A stretch of 64,000 bases of DNA from Bathynomus jamesi (Eukaryota > Arthropoda > Malacostraca > Isopoda > Cirolanidae). Location of the stretch: the NCBI GenBank assembly GCA_023014485.1, contig JAJOZX010003205.1:333001-397000 (forward strand), in the 5' to 3' direction. Of this stretch, positions 10,911 to 22,053 are shown one piece after another. Every line of letters starts with the position of its first letter. Positions within the stretch are counted from its first letter, which is position 1. The notes beneath the pieces were generated by a model that was not told the DNA's origin, made no database searches, and was given only the letters and a program-made list of their open reading frames with translations. Made by a program: the position numbers and the translations under genes.

Positions 10911-13895
10911 ATTAGGGTGGGGTGAAAATTTTTTCAACTATTGCTTCACTGGTAATAAGGTGGATTGAAGGGTGATAAAAAAGAATATGAGACTTAAAAA
11001 AATTTCAATTCATCCTAAGTACCCCATTTTTCCCCCCAAAAAATGGCCGCCAGCCAGTCATTATACGCTTCATAACTCGAAAAGTATTCTTTTTACAAAA
11101 AGGTTTGCTGAAGCAAAAATTGTTTATTTCACATTTTCTACCTCAGAGAAATGTTTCAGATGTTTAATGAAATTTTTTATTTTTCAGGTTTTTGTTGGAT
11201 TTGGAATTGGTAATTTCTGATAATTAGTAACAAATATGGCTTCTGCTTCAAACATTAGAGCTACAAGGAGTCAATCAAAACTACATTTTATATTTGGAAC
11301 CGCACAAGAGCTTCTTCTTACAACAGTACCAAAAAATAAACAGGTGAGCCAATACCATGTTCTTTTAAAAGAAGCCACTTCAGTGACTTCACATAACTCT
11401 GATATTTTCAACAAAATTACTGAAGATATACTCTGTATTTGGAGAAAAGCTTCAATTCCTGCAATAGCTGACAAATCAGTTTATATCAAATTAAAGCGGT
11501 TCATCGGCAAAGCAAACGATCTTAGTAGATCAAAAAGTAGTGTCAAAATGAGAGAAAATTTTAATGACACCTTGGAAGAATTATTCGATATCAGTGCCTG
11601 TAAATGCCTTTTTATCTCCCATCAAAACTTTGGCTGTCCTGAGAGCTGTGAAGATGTTCACATGAGATGCATCTGTCGAAGAGAACTGAAGGTACCAAAA
11701 GAAGAGCTTCTGTTTTTACAGGATCAGCGATCGACGCGTACAATGAAAACAGGGGGCGTTGATAAAGTTATGACAAAAAGAATTAAAAAAATGCAGTCTA
11801 GGAAATTGCGGACAGAAGGAATGGTTAAAAGAAGAAGAGAAATGAAGGACTCTCACATTTTAACCGAAATAGAGTGTTCTTCAGATGTAGAAAGTACTTC
11901 CCCACAATATGAATTAGACCCACATCAGAGTGAATCAGACTATGAGTCAGTTGCCATACGAGGTCTAATGAGACTTCCATTGCCTACTTTAGCGATGGAA
12001 GCCGATAGATTTGGAATTTCAGATCGAGCAGCAGTTGCTTTGGCTTCAGCTGCTTTAGTTGATTATGCAGCAATCACTAAAGAAGATAGTACGCTTTTGA
12101 TTGACAAGAACAAAATCCGACGGGAAAGAGAGAAAATAAGAAAAAGTTTAGTGATGGAGAGTAAAACTAATCCTGCTGTCATATCTGCTATAGTTTTTGA
12201 CGGAAGAAAGGACAAGACTATGGTGAAGGTGAAAAAAGGAAACAAATGGTACGGAGACTCCATTAGAGAGGAACACTATGTTTTGGTGTCTGATCCAGGA
12301 AATGAATATTTAACCAATGTAGTTCCTTCTTCTGGTAAAGCTCATGATATAGCTGATAGTTTGTTCTCCTTCTTTCAAGAGTCAGCTATTAATGAGAGCA
12401 TTCGTCTCAGGATGTGACAGTACAAATACCAACACAGGTGCCAAGGGTGGAATCATCCACCTCATAGAAGAAAAACTAAAGAAACCGTTACAATGGAGCA
12501 TTTGTATGCTGCATACAAATGAACTTCCCCTTCGACACTTGTTTGAACATTTTGATGGTAAAACAAAAGGTCCAACATGTTTCACTGGAAAAATCGGAGT
12601 AGCACTGAAAGACTGTGCAAAAATGCCTGCAGTCAATTTCAAACCAATTAGAGAAGGCATTGATTTAACACACATATCAGAAGAGGTTATCGATGATCTT
12701 AGCCAAGATCAACAGGATTTGTACAAAATTATTGTGGCTATAAGTGGGAATGTCGCAAAAGACTTGGAAAATACAAAACCCGGACCACTGAACTATTCTC
12801 GATGGCTGACATTAGCAAATCGTGTCTGCCGCCTATACATTGCAGAGAAAACTCCTTCATTGGCTCTTTATTCAATAATTTTCTTCATTGTTACAAATTA
12901 TGGACCAAGCTGGTTCGATATCAAAAGTAGACCATATATATGGAATGGACCACATCACATATTTGGAGCAATTAAAAGATTTCATCTTCTTCCAAAGGAT
13001 GTTCAGAATGTAGTGAAGCATTACATTGCTAGAAACGCATATTTTGCTCATTGTGAAAATGTTCTGATAGCGATGTTATCAGATACATCAGAACAAAACC
13101 TCAATGCACTTAGGGTTAAAAAAAACTGTGCCTACCCAATTAGCCATTTCATTCACAAAGTGTCGAGAGGGCAATAAAACTTGTCACCGATGCGGCCTCA
13201 TTTGTATATTCCCAAGAATCCCGTGATGGATTTATAAGAGCAAGAATTAGGTCTCGTTCATTGCTGCCATGTATGGAAACCAAGAAAGAAATTACTTCAC
13301 TTTTTGACAGTTAGCTTTTAATTAGAGACTGAAATAATTCACCAAAATTTCAAAAGCAAACACTTCACGATTTTTGAAAGGGATCGTTTTGGAAGTGTAT
13401 TGATTACATTTTTCTGCAATTGTGGTAATAAAATGTCAATAATTTCTCTCGTTGATTAGTGTTGTTGTAGAATATGTAGATTATAGTTTGAATATTCAAA
13501 ATTATATAAGGTTATTAACTATTATCAAAGTAATATACTTCGGTCATCAAAGAATTTTTCAGTTATTTAGAAAAAAGTGATTTATTTGTAATAACATTTA
13601 TCGAGGTAAATTTTGATAAAATTTAAAATTGAGAAAATAATTTATAAAAGGGCACTTTCTAATGTATTTTTTTATTTTGAATCATTTTTATTCTATAGTG
13701 TCTTTTAATTGGATGCATATTTTTCAAGTTATAAGCATTTCTATGTTTGACTAGCGGCCATTTTGTTTTTCTCAAAAATCCGCTAGTCGGGCGAAATTGA
13801 TTTTTCTTTTATATCACTGTATGTCATCTATGGAACCCAATACAGCAAATTATAGGTGAAGCAAATAAATATTCCACAAAGAATTGCACCCAAAT
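10911..13895 (+). mobile_element. Long-TIR DNA transposon, family L, copy 2
   Basis: The left end ATTAGGGTG (10,911) and right end CACCCAAAT (ending 13,895) are inverted, and similarity resumes inward for about 200 bp: GCTTCAC...TAAT near the ends, and ATGGCCGC(C/T)AG with GCTT(C/A)TAACT...GAAAA at 11,044-11,085 against 13,718-13,765. Both ends abut (TA)n, so the target was TA-rich. The element is 2,985 bp with one plus-strand ORF spanning most of it. Confidence 0.78.
11236..13312 (+). pseudogene. C(2)H-type transposase-like ORF, family L copy 2
   Basis: Starts at an ATG with a favourable AAT context (11,236). The frame is broken near 12,395-12,415 and again near 13,165, giving about 690 codons up to the TAG at 13,310-13,312. 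Visible: Cys-rich N-terminal region (SACKCLF, CPESCEDVHMRCIC; residues about 120-150), basic linker, then CDSTNTNTGAKGG, the C-x2-H motif CMLHTNELP, GPLNYSRWLT, and a C-terminal SRDGFIRARIRSRS block. All are collinear with copy 1, but the DNA is AT-rich and the proteins are far diverged, so the copies represent different subfamilies rather than a recent duplication. It would be a DDE-type recombinase acting in the nucleus; the superfamily is unassigned. Confidence 0.78.
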
Positions 13896-13948
13896 ATATA
13901 TAACCTTACCTTACCTTACAACTTACAAAGGTTCCACGTGATGATTTC

Positions 13949-15620
13949 TCATTTCGCGAAGGTCAAGCGTGTCGCCCCTCCTCTCGAGTTGGCCTGGTGA
14001 AGTAGTGAGTTGGATTCTTGCGCTCTCCACCTCACATAGCCAGGTACGCCCGGCTCATCGGGGATTGTTCTGAGCCAGGCGTCAAGTCTTCTTTTGAAGA
14101 TTTCCACTGCAACTCCCTTCGTGTTTCTTAGGTCTTTGGGCAACTGATTAAATAGTTTTGGTCCTCTCACTACAAAACTATTTTCTTTCAGGGTTAAGGA
14201 TGTTCCCTGTCTCGCCTTCAATTTGGGAATACGACACAGTCTACCGCTTCTACTTTCCCCGTTGTTTGGGGAGTTATGGGATTCAGAGTAAGATTAGGGA
14301 CTAGTTTCTCCATTATTTTCCAAGTGTAAATAATGGTGTATCTCTCTCTTCTCCTTTCCAGTGAATATAGGTCTAGTTCTCGTAACCTTTCCCAGTAATT
14401 TAGTTCTTTGCACCCATTGATCTTGGCTGTGAAGCTTCTTTGGATCCCCTCCAGCTGTCTAATGTCTTCTTTTTTATATGGGGATGTTAGGACCGAGCAG
14501 TATTCCATTTGGGTATTATCAGGGTTTTCAGTAGAGGAATCATTACATTCCTATCCCTTCGTTTAAAGGTTCTCAATATCTGACCCGTTATTCTCTTTGC
14601 TCTGTTTACTGCTATCTTATTTTGTGTTTCAAATTTCGCATCATCTGTCATTACAACCCCTAAATCTTTTGCTCTGGAATTTCTCTGAATTTCCTGTCCA
14701 TTTGGGGTATAATATTCCATGGACTTTAGGTCTTCTCTTTTTCCGTACCGTAATAGCTGAAATTTCTCGGTGTTAAACTTCATATTGTTGTCTTCGTCCA
14801 CTTGTAGATTTTGTTTATGTCGGTTTGTAGAGATCCTATGTCTTCTGGTTTCTTATTTTTCTACTGATCTTTGTGTCATCCGCAAAGGATGTTACTGTGC
14901 TGTCTCTGGTAACGTCCTCATCTATGTCAGTTAGCATGATTATGAAGAGTAGTGGAGCTAATACTGTTCCTTGTGGTACTGAGCTGAGGACCTCTGATTC
15001 TGATGAAGATACTCCTTGTACTGTAACGACTTGCCTCCGCTCACTAAGGAAATTATATATCCATTTCCCTACTTTTCCTGTTATTCCCATATATTTCAGT
15101 TTATGTATTATGATTCCGTGGTCACACTTGTCGAACGCTTTAGCAAAGTCTGTGTATAGTACATCATAGTTTTCATTACTTTCAAGTGAATCAATAATGT
15201 TGTTGTAGTGTTCCATTAGTTGTGATAGGCATGATCTGCCTGACCGAAACCCGTGTTGGTTATCATTGAATTTTTTCTGAGTTTCCAAAAAGTCATAGAT
15301 TTTCTGTCTAACTATTCTTTCAAATATTTTAGTGAGATGAGATGTAAGCGACACTGGCCTATAGTTTTTGGCCTCGGATCGATCTCCTCCTTTATATATT
15401 GGGACTATGTTCGCGCTCTTCAGGATGCCCGGTATTTCTCCCGTGTCTAATGATCGTCTCCATATCCAGTATAGGGGCTCAGCGATTGCATTCTTGCAGT
15501 TTTTGATCAGTGTGGCATTCCATTTATCCGGTCCTGCCGCTGAGTGTGTTTTTAGTTTCCCTATGGCTTGTGTAATATCTCCGTCGTAAAGTCGAAATCC
15601 GTTATACTTTCCCCTTGTGG
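13949..15620 (-). pseudogene. LINE reverse transcriptase and C-terminal domain, fragmented
   Basis: The frame 15,354-14,836 holds the RT palm: a YTDFAKAFDKCDH block (first catalytic Asp), SSVPQGTVLAPLLF, and SFADDTKISRK, where FADD replaces the usual YADD. Further frames at 14,801-14,487, 14,508-14,218 and 14,221-13,949 continue the thumb and end with KRRLDAWLRTIPDEPG, the motif found at the start of the truncated copies at 31.1 and 38.6 kb. Several frameshifts and one gap near 14,810-14,835 make the copy dead. In life the enzyme copies its own RNA at a nicked genomic site. Confidence 0.85.
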
Positions 15621-15652
15621 TTCTTCTTCAAAGAACGCGTTTCTATCGCATA

Positions 15653-16902
15653 TCATTTGTCAGTTTTTGGGATACTGAAAGATGATTCATACTGAGCTTT
15701 TAATATTTCAGATACTTCTGTTAGATCATCAGATAAATCACTGTTCTCATTTTTTAAAGGTCCGATAGTCGCATGGTTTTTCGACTTTCTTTTTGCGAAA
15801 TTATAGAAGTACTTTGAGTTAGCCTTTATCGCTTCTATAGCGTCATCTTCTTCTTTTTCTGTATGCTTCTCGATTAGTTCCTGTATGACGACATCGATAC
15901 TTTGCAGTTTATCATTTAATATTTTTCTGATGTTATCTTTACAATTACTTAATTTTGCAGTCACTCTTTTTCTCTTTCGGAACAATGCCCTCTTTTGTCT
16001 TTCGAACCTGCTTCTCTTTCCTCTTTGTTGTATCTTTGGGACATGTTTTTCCACAATTTCTAACGTCTTCTCCTCTAACGTCATTAGCATCTCTTCCGTT
16101 GTCTTGGCCTCGAAAATGGTTTTCCAATCTATTACTTCCATGCTGGATGTCACATCTTCCCAGTTTATAGCTTTGGAGTGAAAATTAAAAATTTCGAATT
16201 TGCTTCTTTCTGTTGTGCGTGTTCTTTCCTTTCCTGTTGCCTTTATATTAGTTGTTATTTCAATGATGTTGTGGTCTGATATCATAGTTGGGGATATTTC
16301 TACATTATCAATTAGATTACTGTTGTTTGTGAATACCAAATCTAGGCAGTTGTTTTTTCTTGTGTTTTCTGTTATTTCTTGCGTTAACATAAATTCATCA
16401 GCTAAAGCTAGTAGCATTTTTACCTGCTCCTGGTCTTCTCGTGTGCCCCCCTTGTCCTGGTGTATACATATATTTTTTCCTATCCTTTTATATTTCATGA
16501 ATGGGAAATTAAAATCACCACAGAGAAAAATATTTGGGGTTGGAGAGTGTAGATCTTTTACAAGTTTCTTACCTCTGTAATGGAATCTGAAAATTTTGAG
16601 GTTGGCGTGTTTGGGGGTCTGTACATTACAATTAGTACCATATTTAATTTTTCAATTTTTGCTGCTACACATTCTACGTAGTTGTTTGAGGTACTTATAG
16701 CCATTTCTGCTATGTGCCTTTCGCGTGTGTAAATAGCACATCCTCCTTTACGTCTCACTGTTCTGTCGGCTCGGAGGATGTTATAGTTGTCAATTTGTAT
16801 TTCTTTTTTGTCAATACAGGACTCACAATTTTCACAGTTCGCCTGGCAGTCCTTTAGATGAGTTTCCGTGAGGCATGCAAAGTCTGCTCCGGCTTCTTGC
16901 AT
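15653..16902 (-). pseudogene. LINE apurinic-type endonuclease region
   Basis: The frame 16,902-16,558 contains CLTETHL, where the Glu is the metal-binding residue of exonuclease/endonuclease/phosphatase folds, and VMYRPPNTP. The frame 16,498-15,653 continues with a LDLVFTNNSNLIDNV block and ISDHNIIE, the SDH motif near the end of such domains, then a basic connector to the RT. A frame break separates them near 16,500-16,560. Confidence 0.75.
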
Positions 16903-17075
16903 GAGTCCTTTCAGGTATAAACTTTGTTCGTGGATGGTTTGATTTAAGGCCCTGTATGTTGGCTAGGATTATTTTTATTTTTTCTCTTTCTTTTTCGCAT
17001 ACAGGTGGTTCCGATTGTTTTCCAATGGGGGTGCCGGTTTCGTTGCCTTGTGGTCCTCCGAGAATTTACCTCTTT

Positions 17076-17529
17076 TTATCTTTGTCGGTACCTGTTGTCC
17101 CGATAACGCATGAAGTGCCTTTGTTCGTACCTTCTGTCCGGCTCTCGGATTTCTATATTTATATTTGTCAGCTGGTTTTGTAATTGCTGAGAGTATTTAG
17201 CAGCTGAAATGTGTTGGCTGCGTCTAAAAAATTCCACTCTTCTTTGATGTTCGTTTTTTCTGTTCCCTCGTTGCGTTCCTTTGAGGGTGGTGGTATCGGC
17301 ATTTTTTTTCATATTTGCAACTCCCATATCTTTCATAAGTGTTGCAGACCGTAAGATGGTGGAACATGCATTTCTTATCAAACTTGCAGTATCCACTTGT
17401 GTAATGCATTTTGCATAATGTGGGATGTGCATATATGCATTGCCCATCCCGATATCTGCAGTTTCCTTTCGCGTAGTATTTGCATACGATATTTTCTACG
17501 CTTCTGCTTTCTTTCTTATTATTTTCCAA
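17076..17529 (-). pseudogene. LINE ORF1 with three CCCH zinc fingers
   Basis: The frame 17,529-17,224 encodes three consecutive fingers: CKYYAKGNCRYRDGQCIYAH, then CKMHYTSGYCKFDKKCMFHH, then CNTYERYGSCKYEKKCRYHH. Each fits the Cys-x7-8-Cys-x5-Cys-x3-His pattern of RNA-binding CCCH fingers. A second frame (17,447-17,076) overlaps after a frameshift. The position just upstream of the endonuclease fits ORF1, the RNA-binding protein of a LINE; CCHC knuckles or an RRM would be more usual there. Confidence 0.7.
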
Positions 17530-17530
17530 G

Positions 17531-18458
17531 TTCTTAGTTTTGGCATTATCATTATTTTCTTTGGCTGTTTATTTTCTACGTTTTTAGTTATTATCTTTTA
17601 TCATTTCGCTCGTTGGACCGTTTGTCTACTTCGCCACTTTTACTTATTTCCTTTCATCTATGTCTTCCTTCCGTATTATATTGTTTATATCGTTATTTGT
17701 TATTAATTGTTGTTCGTTATTATGCTGTTATTCGTTATTTCGTCTTCTCTCTCATCCACCCTGTTTTTCGTTGGGACCATTTCGGACCATGTGTCCCCAT
17801 TATTTCATTCTTTTTTGTAACTTTCGAGTCTGCTATCTCCATTTCTTTAAAGACCGCGAAAGAATTTACGGTCTGTGTACACGCCACATAGAAATTTGAT
17901 CCCCACGACGTGTTTCGCGTTCGAGACAAGAGTTATTTCCCTCTCATTCCAATTCATGCAGTTAAAGTCGTTTAATCGTTGCAGAAATCACATCTAATCG
18001 CTAGGCTTTCCGTTGTTACTAAATTGCACAAATTACAGATTAAGTGAGAATTTGGACCCATATCCATGCTATTCCTTAATTAGTGTAAGAAGAAATACCC
18101 ACACAAATTTATTTATTTATTTTTATTCTGTTTCTTTCCTTTCGATGGTCGAGGGTATTTCGAGGGTTTTCTGACCTTTCGTTTTATGACCTTTTTCCTG
18201 CTTTGTTTCAAACTTTCTCGAATGCCAACCGTATTTCGTTTTGAATATATACGTTAAAATTGGTGATAAATTATGTAAACTGTATTGCACTTTCTTAATT
18301 TTAATGAATTTCGCTTCATAATTTATATGCACGGATTCACTGATACTTTATACACTTTCGGGTGCAAGAGAATAAACCGCCGAGTTGATTATTCCCTTCT
18401 AATTTGGGTGTTGAATAGAGAGAGCAAAACAACACGTCCATTCACCACAGGGTACAAG

Positions 18459-18493
<35 letters not shown>

Positions 18494-18590
18494 GAATCCA
18501 TCGGCCCCGGGATCGAGACCCGGTGACGGCAGCCGGCGCGCAGCAAAACGCAGCTGTTCATCCTTCCACACAGAAAGTGGTTGGTAGATA
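17531..18590. other. No gene recognised; (TA)n at 18,463-18,492
   Basis: AT-rich. The first 400 bp may be the 5' untranslated region of the LINE on the minus strand. A (TA)n microsatellite lies at about 18,463-18,492, followed by a GC-rich patch (18,500-18,560) with no recognised homology. Confidence 0.35.
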
Positions 18591-18596
18591 AATGGG

Positions 18597-18770
18597 TACC
18601 ATGGGTGGCCTAGTGGTTAAGACGCTGGGCTGCTGGTGGGACGTGGTTCGGATTCCACGTTAAATTGTAGGTATAAGGTGGAGTGAAAAGTTTGACCTTC
18701 GTCAGAATGAACAATTCGGTCGGAAGCTAACCAAAGGTTACCATATTCATTGACTAAAATATTAAATCAA
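18597..18770 (+). repeat. tRNA-headed SINE
   Basis: TGGCCTAGTGG (A box, 18,607-18,617) matches the RNA polymerase III consensus exactly and is followed at 18,649 by GGTTCGGATTCCACG (B box). The body after the B box (TAAATTGTAGG, then TAAGGTGGAG) is the same as that of the 5S-headed SINE at 0.8 kb and the fragments near 30.05-30.10 and 39.88-39.93 kb. The head does not fold into a full tRNA. Confidence 0.72.
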
Positions 18771-18919
18771 AGACCAACACTAAAACTAACAGCCACTAAA
18801 ATGAATCCTACCTTTACGGAAAGAAATTCGCCGAAAAATAAAAAATCTCCAAAAAATTGCAATTTTTTTTTTAGCTTATTTTTAAGTGACTAGATCAAGT
18901 AATTCCCCCCCCCCCATTT

Positions 18920-19285
18920 ACTTTTTTAGCTGTTCCGGAAATTTTATTTTTTGGGGCGCACTTCCTTCCCCATCTGTACATGCAGAAGGTTGACAAAAAT
19001 AAATAGACACCTTCAATTTTTCCTTAGTTTTTGATTCTTCAGGTGAAGAGGATGAACCAGGTGGAACGGAATCTAGCTCTTTCTTGGATATAGACATGTC
19101 ATAATCCGAGACGTGTTTCCCTTTTAGCGAGTCTGTGAAATCTGTATTCAAATGATTCTTTGAACTTTGAGAGCATTTTACCCTTTCGTAGACGTTTCCT
19201 CTGAAGCCTTCCAAGTGAGGAAATTGGAATTTGTAGTTATCTTCCGAATACGCTTTCTACGGAAGAACAATGAGACACACTTAAA
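18920..19285 (-). repeat. Dispersed repeat family A, copy 3
   Basis: It matches 3,800-4,015 over about 220 bp, with the minus-strand peptide SSKNHLNTDFTDSLKGK conserved, then differs upstream. A poly-C run (18,906-18,915) precedes it. Its outer part (AATAAATAGACACCTTC) also occurs, in opposite orientation contexts, in the arms of the large inverted repeat near 30.2 and 39.7 kb. Confidence 0.6.
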
Positions 19286-19439
19286 CATATACAGATAGGT
19301 ATTTCTTAATCGCCAAATTCTTCCTACATTTTCGTTGGTGGCCATTGAAGTTACATTAGCTCCTTTAAATTTTTAGTCATTTACGTTTGCCTAAAGGTAG
19401 GGAGGGGTTCCATTAAAAAGTTTAGCGAATGCGCTTTTT

Positions 19440-19870
19440 TACCATATATAATTATTATTGCAAAAGTAAATGAAGCTAAAGTTCTTGGCATCAAGTTGAA
19501 TGGAAAATTAAATTTCAAAAGCCACACGCAAGATATCAAATAAAAAATATTTAGATTTCTCTACATAATATTTAAACTCAAAAAAACAATTCCCCAAAAT
19601 TCCATCCTTATACTGTATTACTCATTTATTCATCCACACTTACAATATGGAATCACAGCATGGAGTAATACAAAAAAATTATACACGATACCCATTAGAA
19701 GTAATCTCCATAAAAAATGCTTATGCTTATTCCATGCAAATTGCAGGAAATGCTCTCTCCTACAAAGGGGCAGATATCTGGAACGCTATACCTATAAATA
19801 TCAGACAAGCACCATCGTTAATTTCGTTTCGCAACTCACTAAAGAAACATTTTATTAACGCTTATTAATG
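19440..19870 (+). pseudogene. LINE 3'-terminal fragment (RT C-terminal domain)
   Basis: Plus-strand pieces in two frames read like the end of a LINE reverse transcriptase: AKVLGIKLNGKLNF, then SFIHPHLQYGITAW (a typical RT C-terminal motif), then YKGADIWNAIPINIRQAPSL and the final Leu/Lys-rich helix ending at 19,867. A frameshift lies near 19,640. It is a different family from the 14-17 kb LINE. Confidence 0.7.
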
Positions 19871-20170
19871 TATGTGTGTATATATGGAGATATATTGCAA
19901 CTTGTGAATATTGCTAAACAATGAAAATCACGTATTTATATGCAAAATTCACAATCTTAAAGTGGATGCATTCACAAGCTATGTAAATTATATTTTAAAA
20001 GTTTCCATTATATTACGCCATAGTTATAATATGCCTCATTTATTTGTATTTTTATTACTTTAAGATTGTATAATCAGTTTTAATTTGTAATATTAGAAGT
20101 TAATTATTATCGGTATCTCAACATGTTCTGTTTACCATATGGTTTACCATTTTTCTTTTCTATTATTTCT
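19871..20170. other. No gene recognised
   Basis: AT-rich sequence following the LINE fragment; possibly its 3' untranslated region. Nothing else seen. Confidence 0.3.
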
Positions 20171-20600
20171 ACGAGGGTCACTCAATATATTTTGCCCCAC
20201 CTTTTTTTTTTCTTTCCAAATTTCCTTTTCTACAAGTTTTTATTTTTCCACATAGTCTCCATCCTTTTCTACGGCTTTCCTCCACCTCGAAACAAGGGCC
20301 TTTATTCCTTGCTGGTGAAAGTCCGCTGGATTCCGCTGGAGCCACCTCTTAACCTCCTCAACAACCTCATCGTCACTCTAAAACTTTCTTCCACAAAGCG
20401 CATCCTTCATTGGCCCCAAACAAATGGAAGTCTGAAGGTGCCAGATCCGGGCTGTTTGAAGGGTGTGGTAACACATTCAAGCGCATTATTGTGATGGCCT
20501 CTCTTGTTTGCAAACTGTTGTGTGGTGTTGCGTTATCGTGCAAAAGAAGGACGTCTTCCAGTTTTCTTTCCGGTTGAACTTGCTTTATACGGGATGGGAC

Positions 20601-21255
20601 GATCCATCACCACCAACTCATCGCCGCCAACTCATCGCCGCCAACTCAACTCCGCCGACTCAACTCCAGCCAACTCATCGCCGCCAACTCAACTCCATTT
20701 TTTCAAAAACTAAATTAAATTTATTTTTGAAGGTTAGAGCTTTAAAAAATTAAAAATCGTTAGAAACTCTTTATTCTACTACGTTAAAAAAAGATTAAAA
20801 GGTTCAGATTTTAATTAGTGGTAATTGTAGGCAATCCCACGTAAATATTCTAATGGTGATCGTTGCTCAAAGCTTAAAACTAGTTTTAATATACGGTCAT
20901 CAGCATCACGATATTTTTTTAACTTTGAAGGTGGAGCATGACCTCCTACAAGTTGTTCGAGATACATATCTCGATTCTTCTGTATTTTGTATAAGGCATC
21001 TATAATGTTAATTGGTGAAGGTTAGGTTAGGTTAGGTTAGATTAGGTTAGGTTATATTATATAAATAAAATATTATATAACTATAATTAGTTATGTTTTC
21101 AATGGTTCTTCCAAGTGTTTTTAATTTCCTTCAGTACCTATCATCGTACTAAAGAAAGATTAATAAATTATACAAAACATTATTTGGCAACGGTGCATTC
21201 GGAGTTGAGTTGGCAGCGATGAGTTGGCGGCGATGAGTTGGCGGCGATGAGTCGT
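20601..21255. mobile_element. Non-autonomous insertion with repetitive inverted ends
   Basis: It interrupts the mariner. The left end is built of repeats of the 12-mer CAACTCATCGCC (20,608-20,700, at least five copies, some as CAACTCAACTCC); the right end holds the inverse, GGCGATGAGTTG (21,195-21,255, three copies). The interior is AT-rich with a (GGTTA)n run at 21,016-21,055. No coding. The precise ends and target duplication could not be fixed because both ends are internally repetitive. Confidence 0.6.
21016..21055. repeat. TTAGG-type telomere-like repeat
   Basis: About eight near-perfect GGTTA units. Similar short runs occur at 23,056-23,094 (inverted pair), 25,055-25,100, 25,770-25,802, 31,610-31,625, 32,007-32,033 and around 51,000 and 51,045. 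TTAGG is the ancestral arthropod telomere repeat; these are interstitial. Confidence 0.8.
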
Positions 21256-22053
21256 ACTACACGAGCTTTATACGTCTCCGGAGTCTCTGTAGGGTAGCAA
21301 TAAATGCCTCTGAGTTGATTGTTTGTCCTTTCTTTCATAATGTCCACCAGAATCACCCCTTTCATGTCCCAGAAGATGGTGGCCATAACCTTTCTTGCAG
21401 GGGGAGCCATTTTGAACTTTTTCTTGCGTGGGGAGTCTGCGTGATGCCACTCCATGGATTGGCGTTTTGATTCAGGTCCAAAGTGGTGTACCCAAGTCTC
21501 ATCCTCAGTCACAATTCGTAAAAGGAAGTCATCCCCTTCTGTCTCGTATCGAACTAACGACTCAGAAGCAATTTCTTGTTTTTGGGCTTTGTGATCTTCA
21601 GTCAGTTGGAGAGGAACAAACCGTGAACACACTTTTGAGTATCCCAGTTGCTGAATTATCGTATTCACACTTCTTTCACTAATTCCTAGCTCCAGTGATA
21701 GCTCCTTGTATGTGACGCGCCGATTTGATCGAATGATGCTGTTAGCACGTTGCAGTGTGAGATGTCACAACCGATGCCGGGCGACCGCTGCGTGGCTCAT
21801 CATCGAGGCTGGCTCTCCCTCTCTCCGATGATCTCACACGTTTAGACCAGCGTCCAACTGTGCTTCGATCAACAACAGCATCTCTGTAAACGTTTTGTAG
21901 ACGTTTGTGAATATTTCCAACTGTTTCCTTCTCTGCGGTTAAGAACTCGATAACAGCTCTCCTTTTACGACGCACATCACTGTCAGACGCCATTTTCGAA
22001 ACTCCGTTAACCATCGGTTTGATACAAGGGCGTTTAAAAGCGGTTTTATACAA

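Larger units (their letters stand above)
13905..17530 (-). mobile_element. Non-LTR retrotransposon (LINE) with CCCH-finger ORF1
   Basis: Minus strand, nearly full length but with many frame breaks. Order 5' to 3': ORF1 (17,529-17,076), endonuclease parts (16,902-15,653), reverse transcriptase (15,600-14,836), thumb and C-terminal region (14,801-13,949), then a tail of AAGGT repeats running into (TA). Other fragments of the same family lie at 25.25-25.45, 31.0-31.5 and 38.59-38.78 kb. By the fingers region and the C-terminus it belongs to the CR1/Jockey-type group in the broad sense. Confidence 0.85.
20173..22053 (-). pseudogene. Mariner transposase (DD34D), split by an insertion
   Basis: Minus strand. 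N-terminal part 22,053-21,742 holds an HTH_48-type DNA-binding domain (RRAVIEFLTAEKETVGNIHK). The frame 21,668-21,180 holds the start of the DDE domain: VTEDETWVHHF (first Asp) and MATIFWDMKGVILVD. The C-terminal part lies beyond an insertion at about 20,250-20,600 and shows SPDLAPSDFHLFG in the minus-strand translation. A gap with frameshift at about 21,670-21,745 adds to the decay. The left terminus is the ACGAGGGTCACTCAATATAT at 20,172. SETMAR-like annotations of such genes reflect only the mariner part. Confidence 0.82.

Noticed and set aside
15253..17899. Hydrophobic plus-strand frames with apparent membrane segments
   Set aside because: Antisense of the LINE coding strand and AT-rich flanks; no signal, splice or domain support.
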